Source: Deltaproteobacteria bacterium
Lineage (GTDB): Bacteria > Desulfobacterota > Syntrophobacteria > BM002
Direction: 5' to 3'
Length of the DNA stretch: 43,166 nt
NCBI GenBank assembly: GCA_020347625.1
Contig: CP070735.1
Span: 2,973,403 to 3,016,568, forward strand
This document shows positions 1 through 8,099 of the stretch, piece by piece; position 1 is the first letter of the stretch; every line of letters starts with the position of its first letter. The notes beneath the pieces are model-generated. The model was given only the letters and a program-made list of their open reading frames with translations. It was not told the origin of the DNA and ran no database searches. The position numbers and the translations under genes are program-made.

Positions 1-1
1 A

Positions 2-127
2 AAAAAGCCAGAGAGAAAAAATCTCACCAAACTCAAGGTACTCTCCTCGGCGTTACTGTTTGCTGAGGCCATCAAGAGTATCCACAACGAAGATTCCATC
101 AGCCGATTATTCGAGATTCAACACTAA
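2..127 (+). CDS. C-terminal fragment of an unrecognised protein
   Basis: An open frame enters from the left edge and ends at a TAA at 125-127, giving the last 41 residues of a protein. The tail is rich in Lys/Arg at first and then reads AEAIKSIHNEDSISRLFEIQ before the stop. Frame +1 has a stop at 64-66, which supports this frame only weakly. I do not recognise the family. The frame ends directly before a heptad-repeat element, a position typical for genuine stop codons in this window. Confidence 0.4.
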   Translation, partial: KKPERKNLTKLKVLSSALLFAEAIKSIHNEDSISRLFEIQH

Positions 128-128
128 C

Positions 129-214
129 GATTTCAGATTGTAGATTGTAGATTGCAGAATGTCATGAGTTGCTCGTTTGGGTTGGCGTCAATCTGAAATC
201 TAAAATCTGCAATC
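129..214. repeat. heptad quasi-palindrome, GATTNYA words
   Basis: The left arm (129-156) is four consecutive 7-base words: GATTTCA, GATTGTA, GATTGTA, GATTGCA. The right arm (189-214) holds reverse-complement words TGAAATC, TAAAATC, TGCAATC in the same 7-base register, preceded by CAATC. The arms can pair across a loop of about 32 bases. It lies between the upstream gene end and the NUDIX gene. There is no T-run typical of a terminator. Confidence 0.75.
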
Positions 215-279
215 GATAAAGCACCATAGCTTGAGGATTTCCCCGCTTGTCTGCAATCTCGGGCTTTGAGGAGACGGAT

Positions 280-729
280 ATGATGAAGGGCCTTACCTGT
301 CCGCACTGTGGCGAGCTCGTATCCAAGTATAAAAATCCCTTGCCGACAGTGGATATCATCATTGAGCTGGAAGATAAGGGGATCGTCTTGATCCAGCGGG
401 CCAAGGAGCCTCGTGGTTGGGCATTACCGGGTGGATTTGTGGACTACGGCGAGTCCCTGGAGCAGGCGGCTAGACGCGAGGCTTTGGAAGAGACATCTTT
501 GGCTGTCGAGCTTGTGGGCCAGTTGGGCGCTTACTCTGCGCCCGAACGTGATCCGAGACACCATACGATTACGGTGGTTTTTTTGGCACGAGCCAAAGGT
601 AAACCGAAGGCCAGAGACGATGCGTTGGAGGTGGGGGTCTTCACCAAAGAAAGCCTGCCCTCTCCACTAGCTTTCGATCACGCTCAAATCCTAGCTGATT
701 ACTTTACCCGGGAGAAAAGAAACTCATAG
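280..729 (+). CDS. NUDIX hydrolase with N-terminal zinc-ribbon-like CPxCG
   Basis: A 149-residue NUDIX pyrophosphohydrolase of the type that cleaves nucleoside diphosphates linked to another group, such as ADP-ribose. The start is ATG at 280, preceded by GAGGAG at 268-273; an in-frame TTG at 247 has no such site. The N-terminus carries a CPHCG motif, followed by PTVDIIIEL and the NUDIX box ([20 protein letters not shown] then ETSL). The box fits G-x5-E-x7-R-E-U-x-E-E-x-G-U except that the last Gly is Ser. The metal-binding Glu residues are intact, so activity is likely. Substrate cannot be told from sequence. It is convergent with coaD. Confidence 0.88.
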   Translation: MMKGLTCPHCGELVSKYKNPLPTVDIIIELEDKGIVLIQRAKEPRGWALPGGFVDYGESLEQAARREALEETSLAVELVGQLGAYSAPERDPRHHTITVVFLARAKGKPKARDDALEVGVFTKESLPSPLAFDHAQILADYFTREKRNS

Positions 730-790
730 CGGTTAGATTAGGCGTGTTGATTTGGGGATTTGCGTGTGACGGTTGCATGGTAAAAGAAAA

Positions 791-818
791 ATGATCGATG
801 ACCAATGATACTGACATT
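791..818. repeat. short heptad run, ATGAYCA-like words
   Basis: ATGATCG, ATGACCA, ATGATAC, TGACATT follow one another in a 7-base register between the convergent NUDIX and coaD genes. No clear second arm is seen. It is a weak member of the heptad family and overlaps the coaD stop region. Confidence 0.35.
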
Positions 819-1314
819 ACTTTCCAAACTTTTCTCGCAACTTAGACTCCACAACTTCTGGTACCAAGCCGGTCACACTACCCCCCGCCTGGACCACCTC
901 TTTGATTATCCTGGATGAGATGTAGATCCAGCGTGCCCCTGTCATCAGGTACAGGGTTTCTGGCTTGCGGCTCAACTTCCGATTCATCAGAGCCATCTGA
1001 AACTCGTACTCAAAGTCACTCACGGCCCGCAGACCCCTGAGAATGGCCACAGCTCCTGTCCGTTGAATGTAATCCACCAGCAATCCTTTGAAGCTGTCCA
1101 CCTGGATACTATGGGAATCAGGGTGATTGGCCAGGCTGGCGCGAATGAGTTCAAGCCGCTCGGCCAATGTGAGCAGCGGTTTCTTTGCTGGATTTTCAGC
1201 CACTGCTATGATGATTTTGTCAAAGATCTTCAAGCCTCGATCCAGCAAGTCCAGATGTCCGTTGGTGATCGGGTCAAAGGATCCGGCATAGACAGCCAGT
1301 CTTTTGTCTTCCAT
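817..1314 (-). CDS. coaD: phosphopantetheine adenylyltransferase
   Basis: Transfers AMP from ATP to 4'-phosphopantetheine, the penultimate step of coenzyme A synthesis, in the cytoplasm. At 165 residues it matches the usual bacterial length. The nucleotidyltransferase motif GSFDPITNGH is at residues 11-20 (the TxGH signature is T17-H20) and the second signature ISSRIIKEV lies near residue 130, a slight variant of the usual ISSSxVKE. It starts 2 bases downstream of rsmD, the common rsmD-coaD pair, and is the last gene of the leftward block. Confidence 0.96.
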   Translation of the reverse strand: MEDKRLAVYAGSFDPITNGHLDLLDRGLKIFDKIIIAVAENPAKKPLLTLAERLELIRASLANHPDSHSIQVDSFKGLLVDYIQRTGAVAILRGLRAVSDFEYEFQMALMNRKLSRKPETLYLMTGARWIYISSRIIKEVVQAGGSVTGLVPEVVESKLREKFGK

Positions 1315-1316
1315 CT

Positions 1317-1874
1317 TTATTCATCCCCCCGTCGGTAAAAACTCACAGCCGTATTTCCATAGCGGCGCACAGTCTGGCGCTGCAGACAGCCATAGGTTGT
1401 GGTGAGGCTCTCCTCAAAGGCATGCTCGCTTATCACAGTGGCATTCTGGTTAAGGAGCGTACCGGTCCCGAGTTGTTCTAAACAGCGCCGGCTCAATCCC
1501 CTTTCGTATGGCGGATCCAAGAATACCAAATCGAAGCGATACCCCTGCCGTGTTAGTTGTTTGAGGCCACGGGGCAGATCTAGTCTGTAAACCTTGGCTT
1601 TTTGAGGGTTGCCGCAGGCGGCCAGATTGCGGCCAATCAACCTCAAAGCTGCCGGGTGTTGATCCACCATGACCAAAAAGCTGGCACCGCGACTGAGCGC
1701 CTCCAATCCCAGGGCCCCTGTTCCAGCGAAGAGATCTAAAACCCAGAGATCACTCAAGTCATAACCAACAATATTAAAAATGGCCTCCCGTACGCGCTCC
1801 GCCGTGGGTCGCATACGTTTACCCTTTGGGGTCGCCAACCGCAGCCCCCGATGCTTACCGGCGATGATTCGCAA
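1317..1874 (-). CDS. rsmD: 16S rRNA (guanine-966-N2)-methyltransferase
   Basis: An S-adenosylmethionine-dependent methyltransferase that modifies G966 of 16S rRNA. The SAM-binding motif LDLFAGTGALGLEALSRGA and the catalytic DPPY motif (within LVFLDPPYERG) are both present. I place the start at TTG 1874 (protein begins MRIIAGKHRG), because TGAGG lies 6 bases upstream and this leaves an 8-base gap to ecfT. The longest open frame, from 1916, would overlap ecfT and adds 14 residues without family resemblance. The resulting 185 residues match the family. Confidence 0.93.
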   Translation of the reverse strand: MRIIAGKHRGLRLATPKGKRMRPTAERVREAIFNIVGYDLSDLWVLDLFAGTGALGLEALSRGASFLVMVDQHPAALRLIGRNLAACGNPQKAKVYRLDLPRGLKQLTRQGYRFDLVFLDPPYERGLSRRCLEQLGTGTLLNQNATVISEHAFEESLTTTYGCLQRQTVRRYGNTAVSFYRRGDE

Positions 1875-1882
1875 TTTCAACC

Positions 1883-2692
1883 TCAGGCACGGAAGAGCCA
1901 CAGAAGCGAGATACACCAGCAGAAAATTACTGCTAGGCTTAAACAGTCCACCGCTGACAGACGCATATGCTTCAGGGTTTGCTTCTGCGCAATCTGCCCA
2001 TAGCCGCGAACAGCCATAGCAGTGGCCAGCTCCTCGGCGCGCCCCATGACATTATAGAGAAGAGGGAGAAAAATACCACGAAATTTTTCTAAACGGTTCC
2101 GCCAGGTTCCAGAGCTGAGAACGATACCACGTGCCCTTTGGGCCTCAACAATCCTTTCTGTTTCCTGACCCAGGATGGGAAGAAAGCGAATGCAAAGAAG
2201 CATTGCCAGGCAGAGATCAGGTACTGGAACGCGAAGTCGGGTCAGGGGCCCGCCAAACTTTTCCAAAGCACGTAGTAGTTCAAGAGGCGAGGTGGTCAGG
2301 GTAAGAATGGAAGAAAACAGGATAAAGAGACAGAGTTGGCCGCCAATTCGAAAGGCCTGATATATTCCTTCCTGAGAGATATTCAGGGGCCCCAATTCTA
2401 AAGGAATGAGAGGTTGCCCTGGGGTGAAAAACAGCTGCAAGCAGGCAGTAAAAATGAAAAGCCAAGCGAACGGGCGCAGCCCTCGAATAACGGTGAGCAA
2501 AGGTAGGCGGGCACGGTGGATCAGCCAAAGCGAGGCGATAAAGAAGAGGGCCAAGCCCAAAAGTGTATCCAGGGCGAAAAGTGTAACCGCAGTCAGGAGC
2601 AGACCGATCAGCTTTACCCGGGGATCGAGTGAGTGAATGGAAGAGGTCGTCGGGTAGTAGTGGCCCAGTGTTAGGTCCTGAAGGAATTTCAT
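1883..2692 (-). CDS. ecfT: energy-coupling factor transporter transmembrane protein EcfT/CbiQ
   Basis: The membrane scaffold of an ECF-type vitamin or metal importer. The 269-residue protein has about five to six hydrophobic segments and the two Ala-Arg-Gly coupling motifs typical of EcfT: AQRARGI near residue 185 and AMAVRGYG near residue 228, which normally contact the two ATPases. No EcfA ATPase or substrate-binding S component lies in the window, so partners must be encoded elsewhere. It is followed by rsmD after 8 bases. Confidence 0.88.
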   Translation of the reverse strand: MKFLQDLTLGHYYPTTSSIHSLDPRVKLIGLLLTAVTLFALDTLLGLALFFIASLWLIHRARLPLLTVIRGLRPFAWLFIFTACLQLFFTPGQPLIPLELGPLNISQEGIYQAFRIGGQLCLFILFSSILTLTTSPLELLRALEKFGGPLTRLRVPVPDLCLAMLLCIRFLPILGQETERIVEAQRARGIVLSSGTWRNRLEKFRGIFLPLLYNVMGRAEELATAMAVRGYGQIAQKQTLKHMRLSAVDCLSLAVIFCWCISLLWLFRA

Positions 2693-2928
2693 TACAATAA
2701 TTGCCTAAAATGAAATAAAACACCTAACATGCCTAAAGTAAGCAATAATAGGCAGCAGGGGTGCCCACCTTAGTAGGCTGTAAATGAAGGGGCGGGGACT
2801 TCGGCGAACCGTTCGGCTACCCTTAGCTCGGGCCGAGCGAAGGCTTACTTGAAGCCCTCAGTCGAGCCATTTATCCCCGCCCGCATGATTCCTCCAAGAA
2901 GCAAAGCATACCAACTGGAAGGGCAATA
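2693..2928. other. ecfT-asd spacer with GC-rich inverted repeat
   Basis: A 236-base gap. GGGCGGGGA near 2792 can pair with TCCCCGCCC near 2875, enclosing about 75 bases that include smaller complementary pieces (CTTCGGCGAACCGTTCGG, TCGGGCCGA). No T-run follows on the - strand, so a terminator is doubtful. No heptad words are evident here. Confidence 0.35.
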
Positions 2929-3948
2929 CTATAGATATTCCTTAGCCAAAAGCTCTGCAATCTGCACTGTGTTCAGAGCAGCTCCTTTACGTATATTATC
3001 GGCGACAATCCAAAGGTCGAGCCCGTTTTCGATGGAAATATCTTCTCGTATCCTACCCACCAAGGTGTCGTCAATGCCAGCCGCCTCCAAGGGCATTGGA
3101 TAGATCCGCTCATCTGGATTGTCCAAGACCTTGACGCCGGGCGCTCTGAAGAGCAAAACTCTGGCGTCTTTGGCCGAGAGCTTACGGCTGGTTTGAATGT
3201 TCACTGCTTCCGAATGACCGTAGAAGACCGGGATACGCACCGTGGTAGCGCTTACCCTAATGTCGGGATCCTCCATAATTTTCTGGGTTTCATAGACCAT
3301 CTTCATCTCTTCTTCGGTGTAGCCGTTTTCGAGGAAGCCGCCGATGTGGGGAAAGCAGTTAAATGCGATCCGATAGGGATAGACCTCCGGGGTCACCTCT
3401 TGGAAATTTAGCAGCAATCTTGTCTGGTCCATTAATTCCTGCATGGCGAGCTTGCCCGTGCCTGAAACCGCTTGGTATGTGGAGACTACCACCCGCTCAA
3501 TTCCCACAGCGTCATAGATGGGCTTGAGTACCACCACCATCTGGATGGTGGAACAGTTTGGGTTGGCGATAATGCCTTTGTTGCGATAGTCGGCCACTGC
3601 GTGAGGATTGACTTCTGGCACCACCAGTGGCACCTCAGGATCCATACGCCATCCGCTGGAGTTGTCTATCACGACACAACCAGAGTCGGCTGCCGCCGGG
3701 GCAAACTGTCGGCTGGCAGCTGCACCTGCAGAGAACAGGGCAATGTCCACTCCTTCGAAAGAATCCTCTCGGAGTTCTTCAACGGTGAGGCTTTTGCCAC
3801 GAAAATCAAGCGTCTTTCCAGCGGAGCGGGATGAGGCCAGCAGCTTGAGGGAAGCAACCGGAAACTTCTGCTCCTCAAGGATCTTGATCATCTCATTGCC
3901 CACGGCACCAGTGGCGCCGGCCACCGCTATGTGATATCCGTCTTTCAT
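2929..3948 (-). CDS. asd: aspartate-semialdehyde dehydrogenase
   Basis: NADPH-dependent reduction of aspartyl phosphate to aspartate semialdehyde, the branch point to lysine or diaminopimelate, threonine and methionine. The 339-residue protein begins with the Rossmann motif VAGATGAVG (residues 9-17). The active-site cysteine is Cys132 in NPNCSTIQ. The SSGWR and SGTGK motifs are also present. Length is normal. It sits downstream of leuB after 43 bases, an order usual in this phylum. Confidence 0.97.
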   Translation of the reverse strand: MKDGYHIAVAGATGAVGNEMIKILEEQKFPVASLKLLASSRSAGKTLDFRGKSLTVEELREDSFEGVDIALFSAGAAASRQFAPAAADSGCVVIDNSSGWRMDPEVPLVVPEVNPHAVADYRNKGIIANPNCSTIQMVVVLKPIYDAVGIERVVVSTYQAVSGTGKLAMQELMDQTRLLLNFQEVTPEVYPYRIAFNCFPHIGGFLENGYTEEEMKMVYETQKIMEDPDIRVSATTVRIPVFYGHSEAVNIQTSRKLSAKDARVLLFRAPGVKVLDNPDERIYPMPLEAAGIDDTLVGRIREDISIENGLDLWIVADNIRKGAALNTVQIAELLAKEYL

Positions 3949-3991
3949 AGGACTCTACCTTTCATAGGGTTGAAGAGTCGATGGAAACTAA

Positions 3992-5056
3992 CTAGCTCTC
4001 CAAGATATACTTAACCACCAGATCACCAACCTCCTGGGTGGTGTGACCCATGCGCCCGGCATCCATGCTTTCCAGATCATCTTTTACCACACGTTTTATG
4101 GCGTTTTCCACCTGGTGGCTACCGTTCTCCTCGCCGATGTTGTCTAGGAGCATGGCCAAGGCGGCAATGGCGGCCAAAGGATTGATGATATTCTTACCGG
4201 TGTATTTCGGCGCGGAGCCGCCGATGGGCTCAAACATGGACACACCTTGTGGGTTTATGTTGCCGCCCGCTGCTATGCCCATTCCCCCCTGGATCATGGC
4301 TCCCAGATCTGTGATGATGTCACCGAACATATTGTCGGTCACAATGACGTCAAACCATTCCGGATTTTTCACCATCCACATACAAAGCGCGTCCACGTGA
4401 GCGTAATCCGTTTCGATATCCGTGTATTCATGGGCCACCTCATGGAAGGTCCGCTCCCATAGGTCGAAGGCATAGGTGAGCACATTCGTCTTGCCGCACA
4501 GGGTAACCTTGTGACGCTTCTGTCGGCGGCAAAGCTCGAAGGCATAGCGGATACAGCGCTCCACGCCTTTGCGTGTATTCACCGATTCCTGGATGGCAAC
4601 CTCGTCGGGAGTACCCTTTCTCAAGAAGCCCCCACTGCCAACGTAGAGACCTTCGGTATTTTCGCGGACCACTAAACAGTTTATGTCTTCAGGCTTCTTG
4701 TCGCGCAGAGGTGTCCAAACTCCCGGATAGAGTACGACGGGGCGCAGGTTGATATATTGGTCTAGCGCAAATCTAATAGTCAACAGGATTCCCTGTTCCA
4801 AAATTCCGGGCTGAACCTCAGGGTGTCCTATGGCGCCCAAGTAAATGGCGTGCACGGTTTTTAATTCGGCAAGGACCGATCCTGGCAAGGTCTCACCGGT
4901 TTTCAGGTAGCGGTCCCCACCCAGATCGTATTCAACCAGATCATAAGAAAAGGTGTTGCGGTCAGCCGCCGCTGCCAAGGCCTTGAGGCCTTCCGCCACA
5001 ACCTCGGGACCAGTGCCGTCGCCTGGAATCACGCCAATTCGATACGAAGCCGCCAT
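3992..5056 (-). CDS. leuB: 3-isopropylmalate dehydrogenase
   Basis: Oxidative decarboxylation of 3-isopropylmalate in leucine synthesis. The start is ATG 5056 (MAASYRIGVIPGDGTG), preceded by GGAGG with a 5-base spacer. That ribosome binding site lies inside the four extra codons of the longer frame that begins at 5068. The N-terminal IPGDGTGPE motif, the central VRENTEGLY segment and DNMFGDIITDLGAMIQGGMG (metal and substrate site) place it in the isocitrate/isopropylmalate dehydrogenase family. The sequence is closer to the bacterial/archaeal variant type than to E. coli LeuB, so a related substrate such as tartrate cannot be excluded by sequence alone. The leuCDB context strongly favours leuB. 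Confidence 0.92.
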   Translation of the reverse strand: MAASYRIGVIPGDGTGPEVVAEGLKALAAAADRNTFSYDLVEYDLGGDRYLKTGETLPGSVLAELKTVHAIYLGAIGHPEVQPGILEQGILLTIRFALDQYINLRPVVLYPGVWTPLRDKKPEDINCLVVRENTEGLYVGSGGFLRKGTPDEVAIQESVNTRKGVERCIRYAFELCRRQKRHKVTLCGKTNVLTYAFDLWERTFHEVAHEYTDIETDYAHVDALCMWMVKNPEWFDVIVTDNMFGDIITDLGAMIQGGMGIAAGGNINPQGVSMFEPIGGSAPKYTGKNIINPLAAIAALAMLLDNIGEENGSHQVENAIKRVVKDDLESMDAGRMGHTTQEVGDLVVKYILES

Positions 5057-5084
5057 CACATCCTCCATTTACCACATTGGTCTT

Positions 5085-5157
5085 AACCACGGAGACCACA
5101 GACCCGCCATCGGCTCCGCCTTCAGGCGAGGCGGGCGGGTCTGTGAACTCTGTGGTT
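5085..5157. repeat. long hairpin between leuD and leuB
   Basis: A left arm at 5085-5108 (AACCACGGAG then ACCACAGACCCGCC) pairs with 5134-5157 over 24 bases with three mismatches. The loop is GC-rich and about 25 bases. The word ACCAC(A/G)GAG recurs within an arm. The element fills almost the whole gap and lacks a T-run. It may affect mRNA stability or attenuate leuB-asd expression. Confidence 0.7.
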
Positions 5158-5159
5158 CA

Positions 5160-5669
5160 TTACCCCTCTGTTTTTGGATTGCCGCGGGTCTTCATAACAT
5201 AAGGGATCAGTCCGCCAGTGGCCAAGAGTTCCTGCATGAAAGGCGGAACTGGTTGTGCTTGGTAGGTAAGGTTTCGACTCTTGTTGACAATCACTCCGGT
5301 AGATAGATCCAGTTCCAGATGCTCGCCCGTGACAATATCTGCAGAAGCCTCTGGCGACTCCAAAATAGGTAGCCCCATGTTAAAGGCGTTTCGGTAAAAT
5401 ATTCTGGCGAAGCTTGCGGCAATCACGCAGCCGACCCCAGCCGCTTTGATGGCGATGGGTGCATGCTCACGGGAGGAGCCACAGCCAAAATTTCGTTCAG
5501 CTACGATTATGTCACCTGCCGAGACCCTCTGGGCGAACTCGGGATCAGCATCCTCCATGCAGTGCTTGGCAAGCTCTTCAGGGTCGGAGGTGTTCAAATA
5601 GCGAGCTGGAATAATGGCGTCAGTATCAATATCAGCCCCAAATTTCCAAGCTTTACCAGAGAGTTTCAT
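5160..5669 (-). CDS. leuD: 3-isopropylmalate dehydratase small subunit
   Basis: With LeuC it isomerises 2-isopropylmalate to 3-isopropylmalate. The start is ATG 5669 ([11 protein letters not shown]) with GGAGG five bases upstream; the longer frame from TTG 5681 begins inside that ribosome binding site. The 169-residue protein has the swivel-domain motifs [13 protein letters not shown] and [11 protein letters not shown]. Length fits the short LeuD type that partners the roughly 420-residue LeuC found beside it. Confidence 0.96.
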   Translation of the reverse strand: MKLSGKAWKFGADIDTDAIIPARYLNTSDPEELAKHCMEDADPEFAQRVSAGDIIVAERNFGCGSSREHAPIAIKAAGVGCVIAASFARIFYRNAFNMGLPILESPEASADIVTGEHLELDLSTGVIVNKSRNLTYQAQPVPPFMQELLATGGLIPYVMKTRGNPKTEG

Positions 5670-5703
5670 CTTCACCTCCAAAGGTTGTATAGCACCATCT
5701 GCG

Positions 5704-5793
5704 ACTAAGCACTAAACACTAGGCACTAAGCACCGATAGAGTCTTTCCAGGTTATTCTTTCTGGTGCTTAGTGCTTACTGCCCAGTTCCTAGT
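5704..5793. repeat. heptad quasi-palindrome, ACTAAGC words
   Basis: The left arm (5704-5731) is ACTAAGC, ACTAAAC, ACTAGGC, ACTAAGC without a single register slip. The right arm (5766-5793) is GCTTAGT, GCTTACT, GCCCAGT, TCCTAGT, the reverse complements of ACTAAGC, AGTAAGC, ACTGGGC and ACTAGGA. The loop is about 34 bases. It lies in the leuC-leuD gap. This is one of the cleanest examples in the window. Confidence 0.85.
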
Positions 5794-5864
5794 ATAGTCA
5801 GGCGGTATATACAATACGAACCAGGCGAATTCGTTTTGAGCTCCCACATGGAAAAGGGCCCTTG

Positions 5865-7124
5865 TCACAACTCTTCCGGGCTGGCAATACGGCCCAGGAC
5901 GGCAGAAGCAGCGGCTACGGCAGGCGAGGCGAGGTAGACCTCACTTTCCGGGTGGCCCATCCGTCCCACGAAGTTCCGGTTGGTGGTGGCCACGGCCCGC
6001 TCTCCAGGAGCCAGAATGCCCATGTGGCCGCCAAGGCAGGGGCCACATGTTGGTGTGCTGATGGCAGCCTCTGCTTCTAGAAAGATGGCGAACAGACCCT
6101 CGTCCATGGCTTGTCGGTAAATGGCCTGGGTTGCGGGGATGATTAAACAACGTACCCCAGGTGCTACCCGACGGCCGGTCAACAACTCTGCGGCCAGGCG
6201 CAAATCCTCCAGACGGCCGTTGGTACAGGATCCGATCACCACCTGATGAATGGGTATCTCATCCAGCGATGAAACGGGTCGACTGTTCGCTGGCGAAGGG
6301 GGCAGGGCCACCTGCGGCTCAATTTCATTGACGTCGTAGGTGATCACCTGCTCATAGTGAGCGTCGGAATCACTTTCGTAAAAACGGTAAGAGCGCTGAG
6401 CCCTTTCATCCACGTAAACTCGGGTAATCTCGTCGGGGGCGATTATGCCATTTTTAGCCCCAGCCTCGATTGCCATGTTGGCCATGGTAAGTCGCTGATC
6501 CATGGATAGCTGGGCAATGACAGGACCGGTAAATTCCATGGCCCGATACCGGGCACCGTCGACACCGATTTGGCCGATGGTGTAAAGAATAAGATCCTTA
6601 CCGGTGACCCAGGGTTGCAAATTACCTTGATAAACGAATTTGATGGATGCAGGCACCCGGAACCAGATACGACCCGTTATCATTACGGCTGCAAGGTCAG
6701 TACTGCCCACGCCGGTGGCAAAGGCACCCAGTCCCCCGTAAGTACAGGTGTGGCTGTCAGCGCCGACTACTACATCTCCAGGCAACACCAGGCCCTGCTC
6801 CGGAAGGAGAGCGTGTTCGATGCCCATTCGTCCCACTTCAAAAAAGTTGGTGAGTTTGTGTTCCACAGCGAACTCACGAAGGAGCTGGCACTGGAGGGCC
6901 GATTCAATGTCCTTATTCGGGACAAAATGGTCAGGGACGAAGGCGATTCTTCCAGCATCGTAGACCTCTTTGGCACCTGCCTGGCGGAAACGCTCAATGG
7001 CAATGGGCGCAGTAATATCATTGGCCAAGGAGAAGTCGACCTCCACTTCGATGAGTTCTCCTGGTTCTACCTTTTCCGATCCAGCGTGGGCGGCAAGAAT
7101 CTTTTCGCTAATCGTCATTCCCAT
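5865..7124 (-). CDS. leuC: 3-isopropylmalate dehydratase large subunit
   Basis: The catalytic subunit of the isopropylmalate isomerase, holding a [4Fe-4S] cluster. The 419 residues match the shorter LeuC type of anaerobes and archaea, rather than the roughly 465-residue E. coli type. The cluster ligands are Cys300 (GSCTNG) and Cys360/Cys363 (TCGPCLGG). DSHTCTYGG at 123-131 is also diagnostic. An in-frame ATG two codons further in (7118) is an equally possible start. A homoaconitase- or citramalate-pathway role is possible in principle, but the leuD and leuB neighbours support leucine synthesis. Confidence 0.94.
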   Translation of the reverse strand: MGMTISEKILAAHAGSEKVEPGELIEVEVDFSLANDITAPIAIERFRQAGAKEVYDAGRIAFVPDHFVPNKDIESALQCQLLREFAVEHKLTNFFEVGRMGIEHALLPEQGLVLPGDVVVGADSHTCTYGGLGAFATGVGSTDLAAVMITGRIWFRVPASIKFVYQGNLQPWVTGKDLILYTIGQIGVDGARYRAMEFTGPVIAQLSMDQRLTMANMAIEAGAKNGIIAPDEITRVYVDERAQRSYRFYESDSDAHYEQVITYDVNEIEPQVALPPSPANSRPVSSLDEIPIHQVVIGSCTNGRLEDLRLAAELLTGRRVAPGVRCLIIPATQAIYRQAMDEGLFAIFLEAEAAISTPTCGPCLGGHMGILAPGERAVATTNRNFVGRMGHPESEVYLASPAVAAASAVLGRIASPEEL

Positions 7125-7160
7125 GGCCGGTACCTTTGACCTCCCTCATCTGTTGTTTCT

Positions 7161-7188
7161 AATTTCCCACTAATCATTAGTCATTGGT
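7161..7188. repeat. short heptad run upstream of leuC
   Basis: AATTTCC, CACTAAT, CATTAGT, CATTGGT follow one another in a 7-base register, with TAATGATTAG-like mirror symmetry inside. It lies between the leuC start and its putative promoter. Confidence 0.45.
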
Positions 7189-7200
7189 GCGCAAAACAAA

Positions 7201-7228
7201 ATAATAAACTGACCCTATCAAACTTCAA
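7201..7228 (-). promoter_or_regulatory. putative sigma-70 promoter of leuCDB-asd
   Basis: On the - strand TTGAAG (7228-7223) is followed after 16 bases by TATTAT (7206-7201). These match the consensus at 4/6 and 5/6 positions. It lies between the terminator-like hairpin after pssA and the leuC start, where a separate promoter would be needed. The -35 box overlaps one end of the duplicated 35-base sequence. Confidence 0.45.
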
Positions 7229-7259
7229 GCCCAACCTATGCGGAGCTGAATACATATGC
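7225..7259. repeat. 35-base dispersed repeat, copy 1
   Basis: The sequence beginning TCAAGCCCAACCTATGCGG and ending ACATATGC is present here and at 22833-22867 with one difference (G versus A). Flanks of the two copies are unrelated. It includes a CATATG palindrome. Its length and near-identity are well beyond chance for two spacers 15 kb apart. Confidence 0.85.
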
Positions 7260-7270
7260 TTAAATGAAAA

Positions 7271-7306
7271 TTTCCCCCTTCCTTCATAGGAACCAGAAGG
7301 GGGAAA
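7271..7306 (-). terminator. putative intrinsic terminator after pssA
   Basis: TTTCCCCCTTC (7271-7281) and GAAGGGGGAAA (7296-7306) form a perfect 11-base stem with a 14-base loop. Read on the - strand, the stem is followed by TTTTCATTT, which fits a rho-independent terminator ending the ilv-psd-pssA transcript just after pssA. The flanking A and T runs are nearly symmetric, so a weaker role on the + strand is possible. Confidence 0.65.
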
Positions 7307-7340
7307 ATCTGAGGTTAAGTCAAGTGGTCGAAAATTTCCT

Positions 7341-8099
7341 CTATTTAGTTCCCTTTTTGCTACTTAACGGTTCCTGGCCACCGGCATCTTCTGAAATGGG
7401 CTGCCTCCAGACCAATCCGTGTGCGTAGCCCAATGGACCTGAACTCACATAGACGAGACCCAGGGTAAAGAGCATGATTGCAGGTTGGGCGGCGATCACC
7501 GAAAGAAGCAAGATTATCAGGAACAGCGTTCTAAACGGCATCCGCTGGAACCCATCAAATTCTTTGAAACTGTAGTAAGGAACGCTACTGACCATGAGAA
7601 AACCTAAGACATATACCATTGCCAACAATAGGAAATGTTTAGTGGGACCGCTACCTCCCATTCGGTAGAAGAAGAGAACGGTGGTGGCCACCATGGAAGC
7701 GGCCCCTGGAATGGGAAGTCCCACGAAATACTTTTTAGGGGCTGAATTAGCCTGCACATTAAAACGTGCTAACCGGAGGGCGCCACAAGCAACAAAGAGG
7801 AAGGCGGCAGCCCACCCCAGACGGCCAAAAGGTTCGAGCGCCCAGAGATAAACAAGCACGGCGGGTGCCACACCAAATGCAACCAAATCAGCCAAGGAAT
7901 CGTACTCCACCCCAAAACGGCTACTGGAACGGGTGAGACGAGCCACTTTACCATCCAGAATGTCGAAAAGACAAGAAACGAGAATAGCAATCGCAGCCGT
8001 CCTGAAATCGTGATTGATGGCGGCAACAATCCCATAGAAGCCACAGAACAGATTGGCGGTGGTGAAGAGGTTGGGAAGCAGGTATATACCCCGCTTCAT
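7341..8099 (-). CDS. pssA: CDP-diacylglycerol-serine O-phosphatidyltransferase
   Basis: Makes phosphatidylserine from CDP-diacylglycerol and serine in the inner membrane; Psd then converts it to phosphatidylethanolamine. The CDP-alcohol phosphotransferase signature D-G-x2-A-R-x8-G-x3-D-x3-D is complete in DGKVARLTRSSSRFGVEYDS followed by LAD. I choose the start at ATG 8099 (MKRGIYLLPNLFTTANLFCG), because it overlaps the psd stop as ATGA and the family usually begins this way. A longer frame from 8150 would add a basic 17-residue tail overlapping psd. Several membrane segments follow the motif. Confidence 0.93.
   Translation of the reverse strand: MKRGIYLLPNLFTTANLFCGFYGIVAAINHDFRTAAIAILVSCLFDILDGKVARLTRSSSRFGVEYDSLADLVAFGVAPAVLVYLWALEPFGRLGWAAAFLFVACGALRLARFNVQANSAPKKYFVGLPIPGAASMVATTVLFFYRMGGSGPTKHFLLLAMVYVLGFLMVSSVPYYSFKEFDGFQRMPFRTLFLIILLLSVIAAQPAIMLFTLGLVYVSSGPLGYAHGLVWRQPISEDAGGQEPLSSKKGTK

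Noticed and set aside
129-214. CRISPR array
   Set aside because: The repeated unit is 7 bases, degenerate and without spacers; no cas genes are in the window.
6570-7139. 189-residue + strand open frame
   Set aside because: Fully antisense to leuC, whose catalytic motifs are intact.
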